Positions 53,566 to 62,463 of a stretch of DNA of 64,000 nt are shown piece by piece. The DNA is from Bacteroidota bacterium. Lineage in GTDB: Bacteria > Bacteroidota > Ignavibacteria > Kryptoniales > JAKASW01. Each line of letters starts with the position of its first letter. Within the stretch, counting starts at the first letter, position 1. The DNA lies in assembly GCA_021812985.1 (NCBI GenBank), contig JAKAMG010000010.1, forward strand, positions 31,954 to 95,953, written 5' to 3'. Both the position numbers and the translations under genes were made by a program. The notes under the pieces are model-generated. The model saw only the letters and a list, made by a program, of their open reading frames with translations, did not search any database and had not been told where the DNA came from.

Positions 53566-54255
53566 ATGATGGAATACAAGAGCAAGACTCTCGGCAATTT
53601 TCATCGTGCTTTTCCGGTTATACTGCCAGACGAACCGATCAGGTTCATGACGGCAGAGGTCAACAAAGTAACAGATATAGATCGTCTCAAATACCAGAAG
53701 TGGGTTTCGAAATCAGAGAGCTCGGTCTTCACCTACGGAGGAAGAGCTTTCGGATACGGAAACGGCATGGAGAAATTCGCCGACGATGGATTCCACGAAA
53801 CCCAGCTTGTCCTCAGAGACTCCCCCCAACTGGCCGAAGGCCTTATCATTGAAGCTTTGGTCGATGACGCGAGGACGAGGGGGAGGCACTACTTCGGGAT
53901 CTACCGGAACTCCTGCAAGATAATCCCCGACTCGGATTTCACAATCCGCAACGGCTACAGAGTACGCGTCGGCTACAACATCAAGGCGATACACTGGGAC
54001 CTTGAGGAGGGGGTAAGATTCGGTCTGCTGATCGAGCCCGCGTGGACGATACTGAAGAGTCAACAGCATGGACACTCGGTCAGCGGATACCTCGGTGCTG
54101 TGGAGAGGGAACTCCTGAAGATTCACGGCGTAAGCCACACTCTGGATTACATCATGCCGTTCGTCTACTCTCACTCGGAATTTCTCCTCCCATGCGGAGG
54201 CCGAGCTAGACTCGAAGAGGAGCCGGTAACGGTCTTCGCCGAATCAGCTGAGTGA
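53566..54255 (+). CDS. Orphan protein of unknown function; weak resemblance to Argonaute N/L1 region
   Basis: A 229-residue soluble protein with a strong ribosome site (GGAGG, 4 bases before the ATG at 53566 and 7 before a second ATG at 53569). I recognise no family. The stretch GYRVRV, a break, then LLIEPAWTIL (154-163) lies at a place and in a pattern close to the linker-1 strand of bacterial Argonaute (Thermus has LLEVDPAYRIL near 164-174). No MID or PIWI part is present here or downstream, where a hairpin and larB follow. The resemblance is one short stretch read by eye. Confidence 0.6.
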   Translation: MMEYKSKTLGNFHRAFPVILPDEPIRFMTAEVNKVTDIDRLKYQKWVSKSESSVFTYGGRAFGYGNGMEKFADDGFHETQLVLRDSPQLAEGLIIEALVDDARTRGRHYFGIYRNSCKIIPDSDFTIRNGYRVRVGYNIKAIHWDLEEGVRFGLLIEPAWTILKSQQHGHSVSGYLGAVERELLKIHGVSHTLDYIMPFVYSHSEFLLPCGGRARLEEEPVTVFAESAE

Positions 54256-54268
54256 ACGGTCAGATACG

Positions 54269-54302
54269 GCCCGGCGGCGGATGGACTCGATTTCCGCCGG
54301 GC
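54269..54302. terminator. Hairpin between convergent genes
   Basis: GCCCGGCGG (54269-54277) and CCGCCGGGC (54294-54302) form a perfect 9-bp stem with a 16-base loop between the orphan gene and convergent larB. There is no T-run on either strand, so termination may be weak or factor-aided. Confidence 0.5.
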
Positions 54303-54323
54303 ACTGATTAATCAGAACGGAAC

Positions 54324-55115
54324 TTAGCGCTTCGGTTTCCCGACCGAAGTCTTGAGGGCGTTTACCACACGACAGGCGGCGTAGGCCGCGGAGAAACCCG
54401 CATTGATGTTAGTCACTGCCACGCCGGGCGCGCAGGAAGAAAGCATGCTGAGTAGTGCCGTCACTCCTTTGAAGTTCGCGCCGTAACCCACGTCTGTCGG
54501 GACGGCAAAGATGGGCTTCGATATGAGCCCGCCGATAACGCTGGGGAGGGCTCCCTCCATGCCCGCGATCACAACAAGCGCCGCGGAGCTTTCCATCACT
54601 TCGACGTTCCTCATTACTCTGTGTATTCCCGAAACACCGATGTCGTTCACCTCCACGAACGCCACTCCCATAGCACTGCAGACGTCCGCCGCCTCCTGTG
54701 CGACCGGGATGTCGCTTGTGCCTGCCGTGACAATGCAGACATACGGCTCACCCATTCCCCCATTCTTAGGGGGAATGGGATTGACGGTAAACGTCTTCGA
54801 CGTATGATTTGCTATCCCCTTCGGAAAGCGTTTCTTCAGGACTTTCAGCTTCTCTTCGGACAGCCTCGTAATTAAAATTGGGTCCTTTGATTTGGAGAGC
54901 TTCTCCGCGATCCCGAGTATCTGTTCCTTAGTCTTGCTTTCCCCATATATGACCTCGCCAAGTCCGAGTCTCAGCCCGCGGCCATGGTCGACGGTCGCGT
55001 ACCCCATCTCCTCGAGCTCGAGAGGCATATACCTGATCTTCGCATAAGCCTCGGCCGAACCAAGCTTCCCCTTCTGGACGTCGTCCAGTATTTTCCTTAG
55101 ATGTTCGCCGTTCAT
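54324..55115 (-). CDS. larB: Pyridinium-3,5-biscarboxylic acid mononucleotide synthase LarB
   Basis: A 263-residue AIR-carboxylase-like protein that carboxylates nicotinate adenine dinucleotide in the nickel-pincer (NPN) cofactor pathway. It has an N-terminal extension (LRKILDDVQKGKLGSAEAY) and the PurE-like core (IVTAGTSDIPVAQEAA, GVSGIHRV, VIAGMEGALPSVIGGL, PTDVGYGANFKGVTALLSML). larE overlaps by one base. larC and larA are absent from the window. A perfect 11-bp inverted repeat lies inside the gene (54752-54780). Confidence 0.94.
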   Translation of the reverse strand: MNGEHLRKILDDVQKGKLGSAEAYAKIRYMPLELEEMGYATVDHGRGLRLGLGEVIYGESKTKEQILGIAEKLSKSKDPILITRLSEEKLKVLKKRFPKGIANHTSKTFTVNPIPPKNGGMGEPYVCIVTAGTSDIPVAQEAADVCSAMGVAFVEVNDIGVSGIHRVMRNVEVMESSAALVVIAGMEGALPSVIGGLISKPIFAVPTDVGYGANFKGVTALLSMLSSCAPGVAVTNINAGFSAAYAACRVVNALKTSVGKPKR

Positions 55116-55942
55116 TATATAGTCCCGCCTCCGGTCTTGTACCCGTCGAGATCGAGTGTGACCCAGATGTAGCCGAGTTTCTTCGCCTCAGCGGTGAGTT
55201 CTTCCTTCAGTTCGATGGCCAGCGGCATCTCTTCAGGAAGGGTTTCGAGTCTCAGGAAATGTTTGCCGTTGATATCGTGGACGCGAAGGCGAAACACCCG
55301 CATCCCGCCTTTCCTGAGTATCTCTTCGAGTTCGTCGACGTTCTTCAGCTCCTGTTTCGTGATTTGCACTCCCCTCATGATTCGCGAGCTGAGGCAGGGG
55401 CTCGAAGGCTTGTCGTACAGCTCGAGGCCGTTCACACGCATGAGCTCCCTTATTTCCTCCTTTGTGAAATCGTGTGCCGCGAGCGGATAGAGTATGTCGT
55501 TCTCGAGCGCCGCGCGGTGACCTGGCCGAACGTCGGACTTGTCAGAGGCGCTGTAGCCGTAAGCGATCCTCGTGCAGTCGTTCTCAGCGGCTACCTCCTT
55601 TGCGATCGTGAAGAGCTCGGACTTGCAGTGATAACACCTTAGCGAGTCGTTCCTGACGTAGTCGGGATTGTCCACTTCGGCACTTTCGCGCCAGATGTGC
55701 CTTACGCCGACGCGTTCCACGAAGCGCCTCACGTCCTCGATGTCGTGGTGAGGCATGCTTTCGCTGTTCGTCGTGAGCGCTACAACCTTTCCGCCAAACT
55801 TCCTTCGCGCCTCTTCGGCCGCCCAGACGAGGAAGCCGCTGTCGACTCCCCCCGAGAAAGCCACCACGAGGCCGTCGGCCGTGTATTTGCCGAGCGTTTC
55901 CTCGAGCATATCATATTTACGATGCAGTTCAAGCGTGTTCAT
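55115..55942 (-). CDS. larE: ATP-dependent sulfur transferase LarE
   Basis: A 275-residue PP-loop enzyme that converts the pyridinium dicarboxylate to the dithiocarboxylate of the NPN cofactor. The pyrophosphate loop is AFSGGVDSGF (28-37). C183 in SPCLSSR is in the usual place of the sacrificial sulfur-donating cysteine. Another pair is C103 and C106 (RCYHCKSEL). No further Cys follows C183, so this looks like the single-use cysteine type rather than the iron-sulfur type; that reading is by motif only. Confidence 0.93.
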   Translation of the reverse strand: MNTLELHRKYDMLEETLGKYTADGLVVAFSGGVDSGFLVWAAEEARRKFGGKVVALTTNSESMPHHDIEDVRRFVERVGVRHIWRESAEVDNPDYVRNDSLRCYHCKSELFTIAKEVAAENDCTRIAYGYSASDKSDVRPGHRAALENDILYPLAAHDFTKEEIRELMRVNGLELYDKPSSPCLSSRIMRGVQITKQELKNVDELEEILRKGGMRVFRLRVHDINGKHFLRLETLPEEMPLAIELKEELTAEAKKLGYIWVTLDLDGYKTGGGTI

Positions 55943-56121
55943 CTATATATCTAAACCCTCATTCGATTGACTTCGTTCTTAACCTTTGAATTTAACTACC
56001 GCACGGTCTATATCGAAAGAACCCATGACGCCCAAATTGAAACACGTGGGAAGCGGACTTATATTATCCCACAGCAAGCAAATATGAAAAAACTTCCTCA
56101 ACCGCTTCACCTCGTGGTCGA

Positions 56122-57588
56122 ATGATATTCTTTCTGAACGCGATTAACCTCGTGACGGTTCTGGCCAGCTTTGTTGTCCAGATCCTGATTGTCAGATTCT
56201 TCGGGGCGTCGGATGCCACTGATATTTACTATTCGATCATTATAATGACTACCTTCATCACGGGATTGTCAACTGGGTTCCTCACTGATCTGTTTATCCC
56301 AATCTACCACGATGCAAAGAAGCGGGATGTCAGAGACGCACAGAGGTTGACAGGAGGCGTCCTCACTCTCTCGATACTCTCCGGCTCAATTCTCACGATC
56401 ATCGTTTACGCTTTTGCGCCTGAGATAGTCTCGATCTTTGCCAGTGGTTTCCACGCTACGAAATTTACGGACGCCGTCCGGATGCTCCGCATCGCCTCGC
56501 TCTCGATAGTATTTACTTCAATGACAACGATTCTTAACTCAACGTTGAACGCTAATTCTTTTCTTCTCATAACGTACGTTACAAACTTAATTCTCCCGAC
56601 CTTCAATTTGATCGCAGTTATCACGCTGGCATCACGATACGGGGTCGCTTCTCTCATGTATGCGATCTTGTTCGCGTCAATGCTCACTTTCCTGATTGTT
56701 TTCAGTTATTGCAAAAATAAGGTTGGCGCGAGGTTCGCAAACCCCCTTGGCCAGAAGGACATATCCTATTTACTAAAAAAGAACATTCCAGTACGCGGCT
56801 CGCACATCGTGAACATGCTTCGCGGCCCTCTTACTACGACAGTACTTTCCTATTTTCCATCAGGGAATCTCACCCTTTATAGTTACGCCGACAAAATCGC
56901 GAGCGTACTTGTTGGAACGACAAACTCTCCGCTCGCCCAGGTCTATTACATAAGGTCCTCTGAGCTTGCTTCGAAGAAAGCCTTCTACGAAATTAGAGAG
57001 CTCCTTTTAGATATTCTCCGAAGCAGCGTCGTACTTTTCGCGGGTGGCTTTTTCCTCATTGTTATTGTGTTCCAAAAGGCTTTCGGAGTCATATTCGCCG
57101 GTAAAGTTCCACCCGACGGCATCCATATGATGTTCTTGCTCCTTTTGTCACTCTATCCTTTCTACTATTCAACGCTGATCGGGACCGAACTAGGCGCTAC
57201 AGGCCTCGCTATGAAGAAAGGCAGGCTCAATTTTTACGCTGCAGCATTGTTTGTCGCCATTCTCGCCGTTTCAGTTGTTCCACTTGTGAAGTCACTTTCA
57301 CTTTACGGATTGCCCATAAGCCTTTTTCTTGCACAAGTGTCATCCCTCGTTCTCTATGCCGCCCTCGTAAACAAAATTGAGAATTTGATCCGCTTCGAAA
57401 TCATTAGCGCCCAGCTTAACACGCTTATCGTCTCGGTCTTGGTACTCCTTATTGGTTTCTTCATGGCGGGTAACACCGTTCTTCAGCTTGCCGCAGAGTC
57501 AACCCTGTTCCTCGTGTGGATATTGACAAACTGGAACAGTGCGTTGCATGCTATGAAAATGATCACGGCGAAAGGGGAGGTAAAGTAG
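56122..57588 (+). CDS. Oligosaccharide flippase (MVF/MurJ-like)
   Basis: A 488-residue membrane protein with about fourteen spans. It has the MVF-superfamily layout (VQILIVRFFGASDATDIY, ADKIASVLVGTTNSPLAQVYY). The neighbours are glycosyltransferases, so export of a lipid-linked surface glycan is more likely than lipid II. The ribosome site before the ATG is poor. The C-terminal end (MITAKGEVK) is echoed 300 bases downstream in what seems a relic. Confidence 0.88.
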   Translation: MIFFLNAINLVTVLASFVVQILIVRFFGASDATDIYYSIIIMTTFITGLSTGFLTDLFIPIYHDAKKRDVRDAQRLTGGVLTLSILSGSILTIIVYAFAPEIVSIFASGFHATKFTDAVRMLRIASLSIVFTSMTTILNSTLNANSFLLITYVTNLILPTFNLIAVITLASRYGVASLMYAILFASMLTFLIVFSYCKNKVGARFANPLGQKDISYLLKKNIPVRGSHIVNMLRGPLTTTVLSYFPSGNLTLYSYADKIASVLVGTTNSPLAQVYYIRSSELASKKAFYEIRELLLDILRSSVVLFAGGFFLIVIVFQKAFGVIFAGKVPPDGIHMMFLLLLSLYPFYYSTLIGTELGATGLAMKKGRLNFYAAALFVAILAVSVVPLVKSLSLYGLPISLFLAQVSSLVLYAALVNKIENLIRFEIISAQLNTLIVSVLVLLIGFFMAGNTVLQLAAESTLFLVWILTNWNSALHAMKMITAKGEVK

Positions 57589-57821
57589 GTGAGACCTCAC
57601 GCTAGACGAAACGCGAAGCGCTCGTTCCGATGACTTCAGGATTTCCTGGAATTAGATCGAAAGCATCCTTGACCTCATCTCGGAAAGGGGCAAGCCGATA
57701 ACCTAAGCAGGTCTTTGACGCTACTTTCGACACGGTTCACGTGTGTTCATCAAGTGACAATTGTTTGTAAATTGCAGAAAGTAATCAGTGAAACACGGGA
57801 ATTACCCCCTAATGCATCGTC

Positions 57822-57884
57822 ATGGAAGGCCGAAGCGTTGTCAGTGCCATGAGATTCATTACCGCAAAAGGAGAAATAAAGTAA
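57822..57884 (+). pseudogene. Relic of a second flippase C-terminus
   Basis: The 20-codon frame ends SAMRFITAKGEIK and stop, against HAMKMITAKGEVK and stop at the flippase end. Codons differ mostly at third positions (GGC/GGA, ATC/ATT, GCG/GCA, GAG/GAA), which points to a once-coding paralogue rather than a recent DNA copy. Upstream in frame there is a stop at about 57810, so only the tail remains. The rest of 57589-57942 holds no gene I can support. Confidence 0.5.
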
Positions 57885-57942
57885 TGCCAACTGTGCTCGA
57901 ATTCTCCGACATGCCAGCACCCTCAAATTTATAACTTGAATC

Positions 57943-59190
57943 ATGAAGATATTATTCATCTGTGATCTGAACAGCGTTCATTCACAAAAATGGATCAGCT
58001 ACTTCATTGGGAAGGGTCACTCAGTTCACATTTACACGACGACTCCCTTCGCGGCGGAATTCAAAGGGGCGCCCGTGTATGGAAGGAGGGCCGGCGTGAG
58101 CACGCAGGGTTCGGCGGGACAACCGAGCCTGCTTTCATCCGTGTACAAATCATCAACGGCACAGGCCATGGCCGGAGTGGCTGAGCGACTCTTTGTCTCG
58201 CGAAAGACTTTCATCATCAGGCGGCAGACCTTCGACCACGTGAAGGAAGTGTCGAAGATCCTTCCCGTAGTTCAACCGGACGTCATCCACTCACTGCGGA
58301 TTCCAAACGAGGGATTCACCGGCGCGCTCCTCCCAACCCGCGCACCACTCGTCATCTCCACCTGGGGCAACGACCTCACTTTCTGGGCAAAGAAACCGGT
58401 CCTGAGAGAACTGACGGAGATGACTCTCAAGAAGGCAGCATTCTTGTTCTCCGATTGTGAGAGGGACGTAGCGCTGTGCCGCAGGTATGGTTACCCGGAA
58501 GCGAAGCCGCATCTCGTCCTGCCTGGCTCGGGCGGCATGTTTCGCGAGGATATTGACAGGGGCAAGGCATCACTCAAATGGAGGTCTGATTTCTTCCGGG
58601 AGAATTATGGGATATATACAAGGCCCATCCTTCTAAGCCTGAGAGGATTCGGGAGTCAGGACATAGATAATGTTCCCCTCCTGCGCGCATGCAGGATATT
58701 GTTCGACGAAGGAGTCACATTCACGCTCGTTATAGCCGGGAAGAAGGATGGGTTCCGTTACTACAAGCTTCATCGGTTGGTGAACGCCCTGAAGATCTCC
58801 GACAACGTTCGCCTAGTCGACGCCCTATCGCACGATAGGGCCCTCGAGGCGCTGCAGGGGGCAGATCTTTCAATATCTGTATCGAGGAATGACGGCACGC
58901 CAAATTCGATGCTTGAGGCAATGACGTTCGGTGCAGTGCCATTAATGAGCGACATCGACTCGATCAAGGAATGGATCACAGATGGTGTCAACGGATTCCT
59001 CTTTGACCCTCGAGATCCAGAATCGATAGCCGCCACAACAAAGAAGGGACTTAAAGAGATTGCCAAGCGCCCTGAAATATCGCGAAGGAATCTGAAGACT
59101 ATACAAGAGAGGGCGGAGTATACCGGAAACATGTCAAGGGCGGAGTATGTCCTTAATGAGCTGGTCGATCGACTGCGAACCACGGTTTAA
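57943..59190 (+). CDS. Glycosyltransferase family 4 protein
   Basis: A 415-residue GT-B glycosyltransferase. The N-terminal ILFICDLNSVHSQKWISYF and the C-terminal sugar-nucleotide site ISVSRNDGTPNSMLEAMTFGAVPL (E-x7-E like) mark the GT4 family. It ends with EYVLNELVDRLR. It lies in the surface-polysaccharide cluster after the flippase. Donor and acceptor cannot be read. About 275 bases follow with no gene other than a 22-codon frame with no family resemblance. Confidence 0.9.
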   Translation: MKILFICDLNSVHSQKWISYFIGKGHSVHIYTTTPFAAEFKGAPVYGRRAGVSTQGSAGQPSLLSSVYKSSTAQAMAGVAERLFVSRKTFIIRRQTFDHVKEVSKILPVVQPDVIHSLRIPNEGFTGALLPTRAPLVISTWGNDLTFWAKKPVLRELTEMTLKKAAFLFSDCERDVALCRRYGYPEAKPHLVLPGSGGMFREDIDRGKASLKWRSDFFRENYGIYTRPILLSLRGFGSQDIDNVPLLRACRILFDEGVTFTLVIAGKKDGFRYYKLHRLVNALKISDNVRLVDALSHDRALEALQGADLSISVSRNDGTPNSMLEAMTFGAVPLMSDIDSIKEWITDGVNGFLFDPRDPESIAATTKKGLKEIAKRPEISRRNLKTIQERAEYTGNMSRAEYVLNELVDRLRTTV

Positions 59191-59465
59191 GGTGCGGGCA
59201 TCTTTTTAAAGTAGGTCACTTATATTTCAATGGAACCTAAAGGATACCTTCCAACGCAGCCGGGAAGCAAGCGTAATGGCCGCATCATTGTGGAGTGAGA
59301 ATGGACGTGGGAGCTTATTAAATGGAATGGAAAGATGGCCCAATTGGTGTCAGTGACAGATTTGAACACAGCCTCAAATCCCTCGTTAGCCGACACATCA
59401 CTCATAACATTAGCCCTGTGATTGCGCTCCGAGGATTGAACCAGCAATTGGTAGCACGATTCTAA

Positions 59466-60545
59466 ATGAGCAAGATACTGTTATCCGGTGAATGGCTTTG
59501 GCGGCACTACCAGGAGGCTTGCGCGGACGCGCTCGGCAGACTTGGACATGAAGCCATAAAGTTCGAGTGGCACTCATTCTTCTTCGATGCCGGCGACAAT
59601 GGCGAGCCACACTTCAGGTCGTTCCTGGCACAGCGTCAAAACAAGTACCTGATCGGGCCGATCATCTCGAAAATAAACCGGGATCTCATAAGCATTTCGC
59701 TGGATACACAGCCTGACGTGATTTGGCTTTACAACGACACGCACATACTTCCCCGCACGATCAGAAAACTGAAAAAGGAATTGCCGAAGACTGTTTTGGC
59801 ACAGTACGCGAACGACAACCCCTGGGGTAAGAACCAAAGCAAAATCATGTGGAGGCATTTCAGGCGGAGTGTGCCACTGTTTGACATCAACTTCTTCTAT
59901 CGCTTTGAAAACAAGGGCGATCTCGAACGTGCCGGGGCACGCAGAACTGCCATGCTCCTCCCCTACTTCATACCCGAAGACATATACCATATCGAAAGAG
60001 ATAGCATAGAATTACAATTCAGGAGCGACGTTGTCTTCGTGGGACATTATGAAAACGATGAAAGACTGAAAGTCTTGACGCGAATCGCAGAGGAGGGCAT
60101 TGACCTCAAGATCTTCGGAACAGACTGGAACTCAGCCATATCCACTCTCCCCGCCGGTAATCCTCTCAAGAAGCTTCTTCCGATAAAACCTGCAAGAGGT
60201 CAGGAATACGTGAAGGCGATATGCGGCTCCAGGATAGCCCTCGCCTTCCTCTCGAAGTTGAATGAGGATACCTACACGAGACGGAATTTCGAAATACCCG
60301 CCATGAAGTCTTTCATGTTAGGCGAGTACACTAAAGACCTCGATTCATTCTTCAACGAAGGCGCCGAAGCCGAATACTTCCGATCCGACGAGGAATTACT
60401 CAGAAAAATACGCTACTACCTGGGGCATAGCGAAAAGATCGACGAGATCGCCTCGAATGCCTTTGAGCGCGTCCGCAAGGACGGTCACGACGTGGTGAGC
60501 AGAATGCGACAGTTCATGTCAGACATACATACGGTGAGAGGATAA
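59466..60545 (+). CDS. CgeB-like glycosyltransferase
   Basis: A 359-residue GT-B-type protein. It has an N-terminal KILLSGEWLWRHYQEACADAL, a central DVVFVGHYENDERL and a C-terminal half with RRNFEIPAMKSFMLGEYTKDL, which fits the CgeB/YkvP-like glycosyltransferases. It lies 2 bases before the asparagine-synthetase gene, indicating co-translation. Specific sugar unknown. Confidence 0.82.
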   Translation: MSKILLSGEWLWRHYQEACADALGRLGHEAIKFEWHSFFFDAGDNGEPHFRSFLAQRQNKYLIGPIISKINRDLISISLDTQPDVIWLYNDTHILPRTIRKLKKELPKTVLAQYANDNPWGKNQSKIMWRHFRRSVPLFDINFFYRFENKGDLERAGARRTAMLLPYFIPEDIYHIERDSIELQFRSDVVFVGHYENDERLKVLTRIAEEGIDLKIFGTDWNSAISTLPAGNPLKKLLPIKPARGQEYVKAICGSRIALAFLSKLNEDTYTRRNFEIPAMKSFMLGEYTKDLDSFFNEGAEAEYFRSDEELLRKIRYYLGHSEKIDEIASNAFERVRKDGHDVVSRMRQFMSDIHTVRG

Positions 60546-60547
60546 TC

Positions 60548-62455
60548 ATGTGCGGCATCGTTGGTAAAGCGGGTAGGAAAATCGTAAAGGATGCCAACCT
60601 GTTGCGGCTGATGCGCGATACGATGGTTCATCGCGGACCCGATGACGCCGGAGAATGGTGGTCCGAAGATGGAACGGTCGGGATGGCCATGAGGCGGCTG
60701 GCGATTATAGATCTCTCTCCCGCTGGGCACCAGCCAATGCTCGACAAATCCGGAAAGCTTGCCATTGTCTTCAACGGAGAGATCTACAATTACCGGGAAC
60801 TCCGGGATGAGCTGGCGGCGAAGGGACATCTGTTCAAGACTTCTTCGGACACCGAGGCAATCCTTGAAGCGTATCGGGAATGGGGAACCGATTGCGTCGG
60901 CCGTCTGAACGGGATGTTCGCGTTCGCGCTGTTCGACATTCCGAGGAGAGAACTCTTCCTCGCCCGTGACAGGGCTGGAGAGAAGCCCCTTTTCTATCGG
61001 CATGAGGAGGGCAGGTTCTGGTTCGGATCGGAACTCAAGTCGATCCTTGCGGATAAATCGGTTGGCAGAAAACTGAATCGAATGTCGCTTGAGTACTACC
61101 TCACATTCGGATATGTGCCAGGCGAGCTCTGCATACTGGATGGATTTGTCAAGCTTCCCCCAGCCCACGCGATGACATACCACATCGAGAGTGACAGGTT
61201 GAATGTTTGGCGGTACTGGCAACTCCCCGAGTCCGAGCCGTCGACGGCCGCGGACGAAGAGGAATTAGCCGAGGAACTGGAGGCCCTGCTCAAGGACTCC
61301 GTCAGACGCCAACTGATCGCCGACGTTCCTGTGGGAATTATGCTAAGCGGCGGGGTTGATTCAAGCCTGGTCACCGCATTAGCGGCCGCGACATCAAACG
61401 AAAAGGTGAAGACTTTCACGGTCACTTTTCCTGGATTCGGCACGTTCAACGAAGCGCCCTACGCCAGGATTGTGGCAGACCATTTCGCGACAGAACACAC
61501 GGAGCTTGAGGCGGGGATGGTACAGCCGGAAATAATGGCGGAGCTAGCGAGGCAATTTGACGAACCAATTGCCGATTCATCCATGATACCCACGTACATG
61601 GTATCAAAGCTGATCCGCCGCCATGCCACAGTCGCGCTTGGAGGCGACGGCGGAGATGAGCTGTTCGGCGGCTACATGCATTACTCATTAATACTCAAAG
61701 CAGCCGGGCGCTTTGCGTTCATCCCTGGGATCGCAAAACTTTTCCTGCGAAGAGGTTTAGAAACTCTCCTTCCCCCCGGTTTTCCCTACAAGGACAAGGC
61801 CTTGCTCGGTCTATATCAAAATCCCCACGATATCGTCAGAAACGGCTCATATTTCGACCAGAGGAACGCGGCCCGAGTCCTTGCTGGTCATCGATCATTT
61901 CAGACCACCGAATCCCAGAGATTCTCATTCAACAAGTATCACAATGAAAGGCAAGGCCTGTCACTCCTGCGTTCGGCGATGGGCACTGACTTTCTTAACT
62001 ACCTTCCGAGCGACGTGCTTGTCAAAGTGGATCGGGCCAGCATGCTTGCGTCACTCGAAACCCGGGCCCCCTTCCTTGACCACAGGGTCATTGAGTTCGC
62101 GTTCAGTAGAGTCCCCGATTCGATGAAAGCGACCGAAGACCGGAGGAAGATACTGCTGAAAAAGTTGGCGCGGAAAATCCTCCCGCCACAGCTCGATATC
62201 GAACGGAAACAGGGCTTCTCCATTCCTCTGGGGAAATGGTTCAAAGAAGGCTGGGGCGATTTCATGTTGGACGTTCTGTTGGATGAAGAGCAAATTCTTT
62301 TCGACAAAGGAAGAGCCAGAAGACTGACCGATCTTCAGAGCCAGGGGTTGTTCAACTACCAAAGGCTTTATGCGCTTACAATGTTTGAACTATGGCGCAA
62401 AGAGTACCGGATTTCGGTAGGAGAGTCCCACGTTTTCGCTGCACGCTTCGAATAG
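60548..62455 (+). CDS. asnB: Asparagine synthetase (glutamine-hydrolysing), AsnB type
   Basis: A 635-residue amidotransferase. The N-terminal glutaminase starts MCGIVG, so Cys2 becomes the nucleophile after Met removal. The synthetase domain has the PP-loop SGGVDSSLVTALAA and LGGDGGDELFGGY. In a polysaccharide cluster such enzymes often amidate sugar carboxylates rather than make asparagine; here the context makes this possible but unproven. It converges with the next glycosyltransferase gene, 8 bases apart. Confidence 0.93.
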   Translation: MCGIVGKAGRKIVKDANLLRLMRDTMVHRGPDDAGEWWSEDGTVGMAMRRLAIIDLSPAGHQPMLDKSGKLAIVFNGEIYNYRELRDELAAKGHLFKTSSDTEAILEAYREWGTDCVGRLNGMFAFALFDIPRRELFLARDRAGEKPLFYRHEEGRFWFGSELKSILADKSVGRKLNRMSLEYYLTFGYVPGELCILDGFVKLPPAHAMTYHIESDRLNVWRYWQLPESEPSTAADEEELAEELEALLKDSVRRQLIADVPVGIMLSGGVDSSLVTALAAATSNEKVKTFTVTFPGFGTFNEAPYARIVADHFATEHTELEAGMVQPEIMAELARQFDEPIADSSMIPTYMVSKLIRRHATVALGGDGGDELFGGYMHYSLILKAAGRFAFIPGIAKLFLRRGLETLLPPGFPYKDKALLGLYQNPHDIVRNGSYFDQRNAARVLAGHRSFQTTESQRFSFNKYHNERQGLSLLRSAMGTDFLNYLPSDVLVKVDRASMLASLETRAPFLDHRVIEFAFSRVPDSMKATEDRRKILLKKLARKILPPQLDIERKQGFSIPLGKWFKEGWGDFMLDVLLDEEQILFDKGRARRLTDLQSQGLFNYQRLYALTMFELWRKEYRISVGESHVFAARFE

Positions 62456-62463
62456 CCATCGAC

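Noticed and set aside
57750..57959. Minus-strand frame of about 70 codons
   Set aside because: Opposes the flippase relic and the next gene start; no ribosome site.
59230..59298. 22-codon frame before the CgeB-like gene
   Set aside because: Too short, weak ribosome site and no recognisable family.
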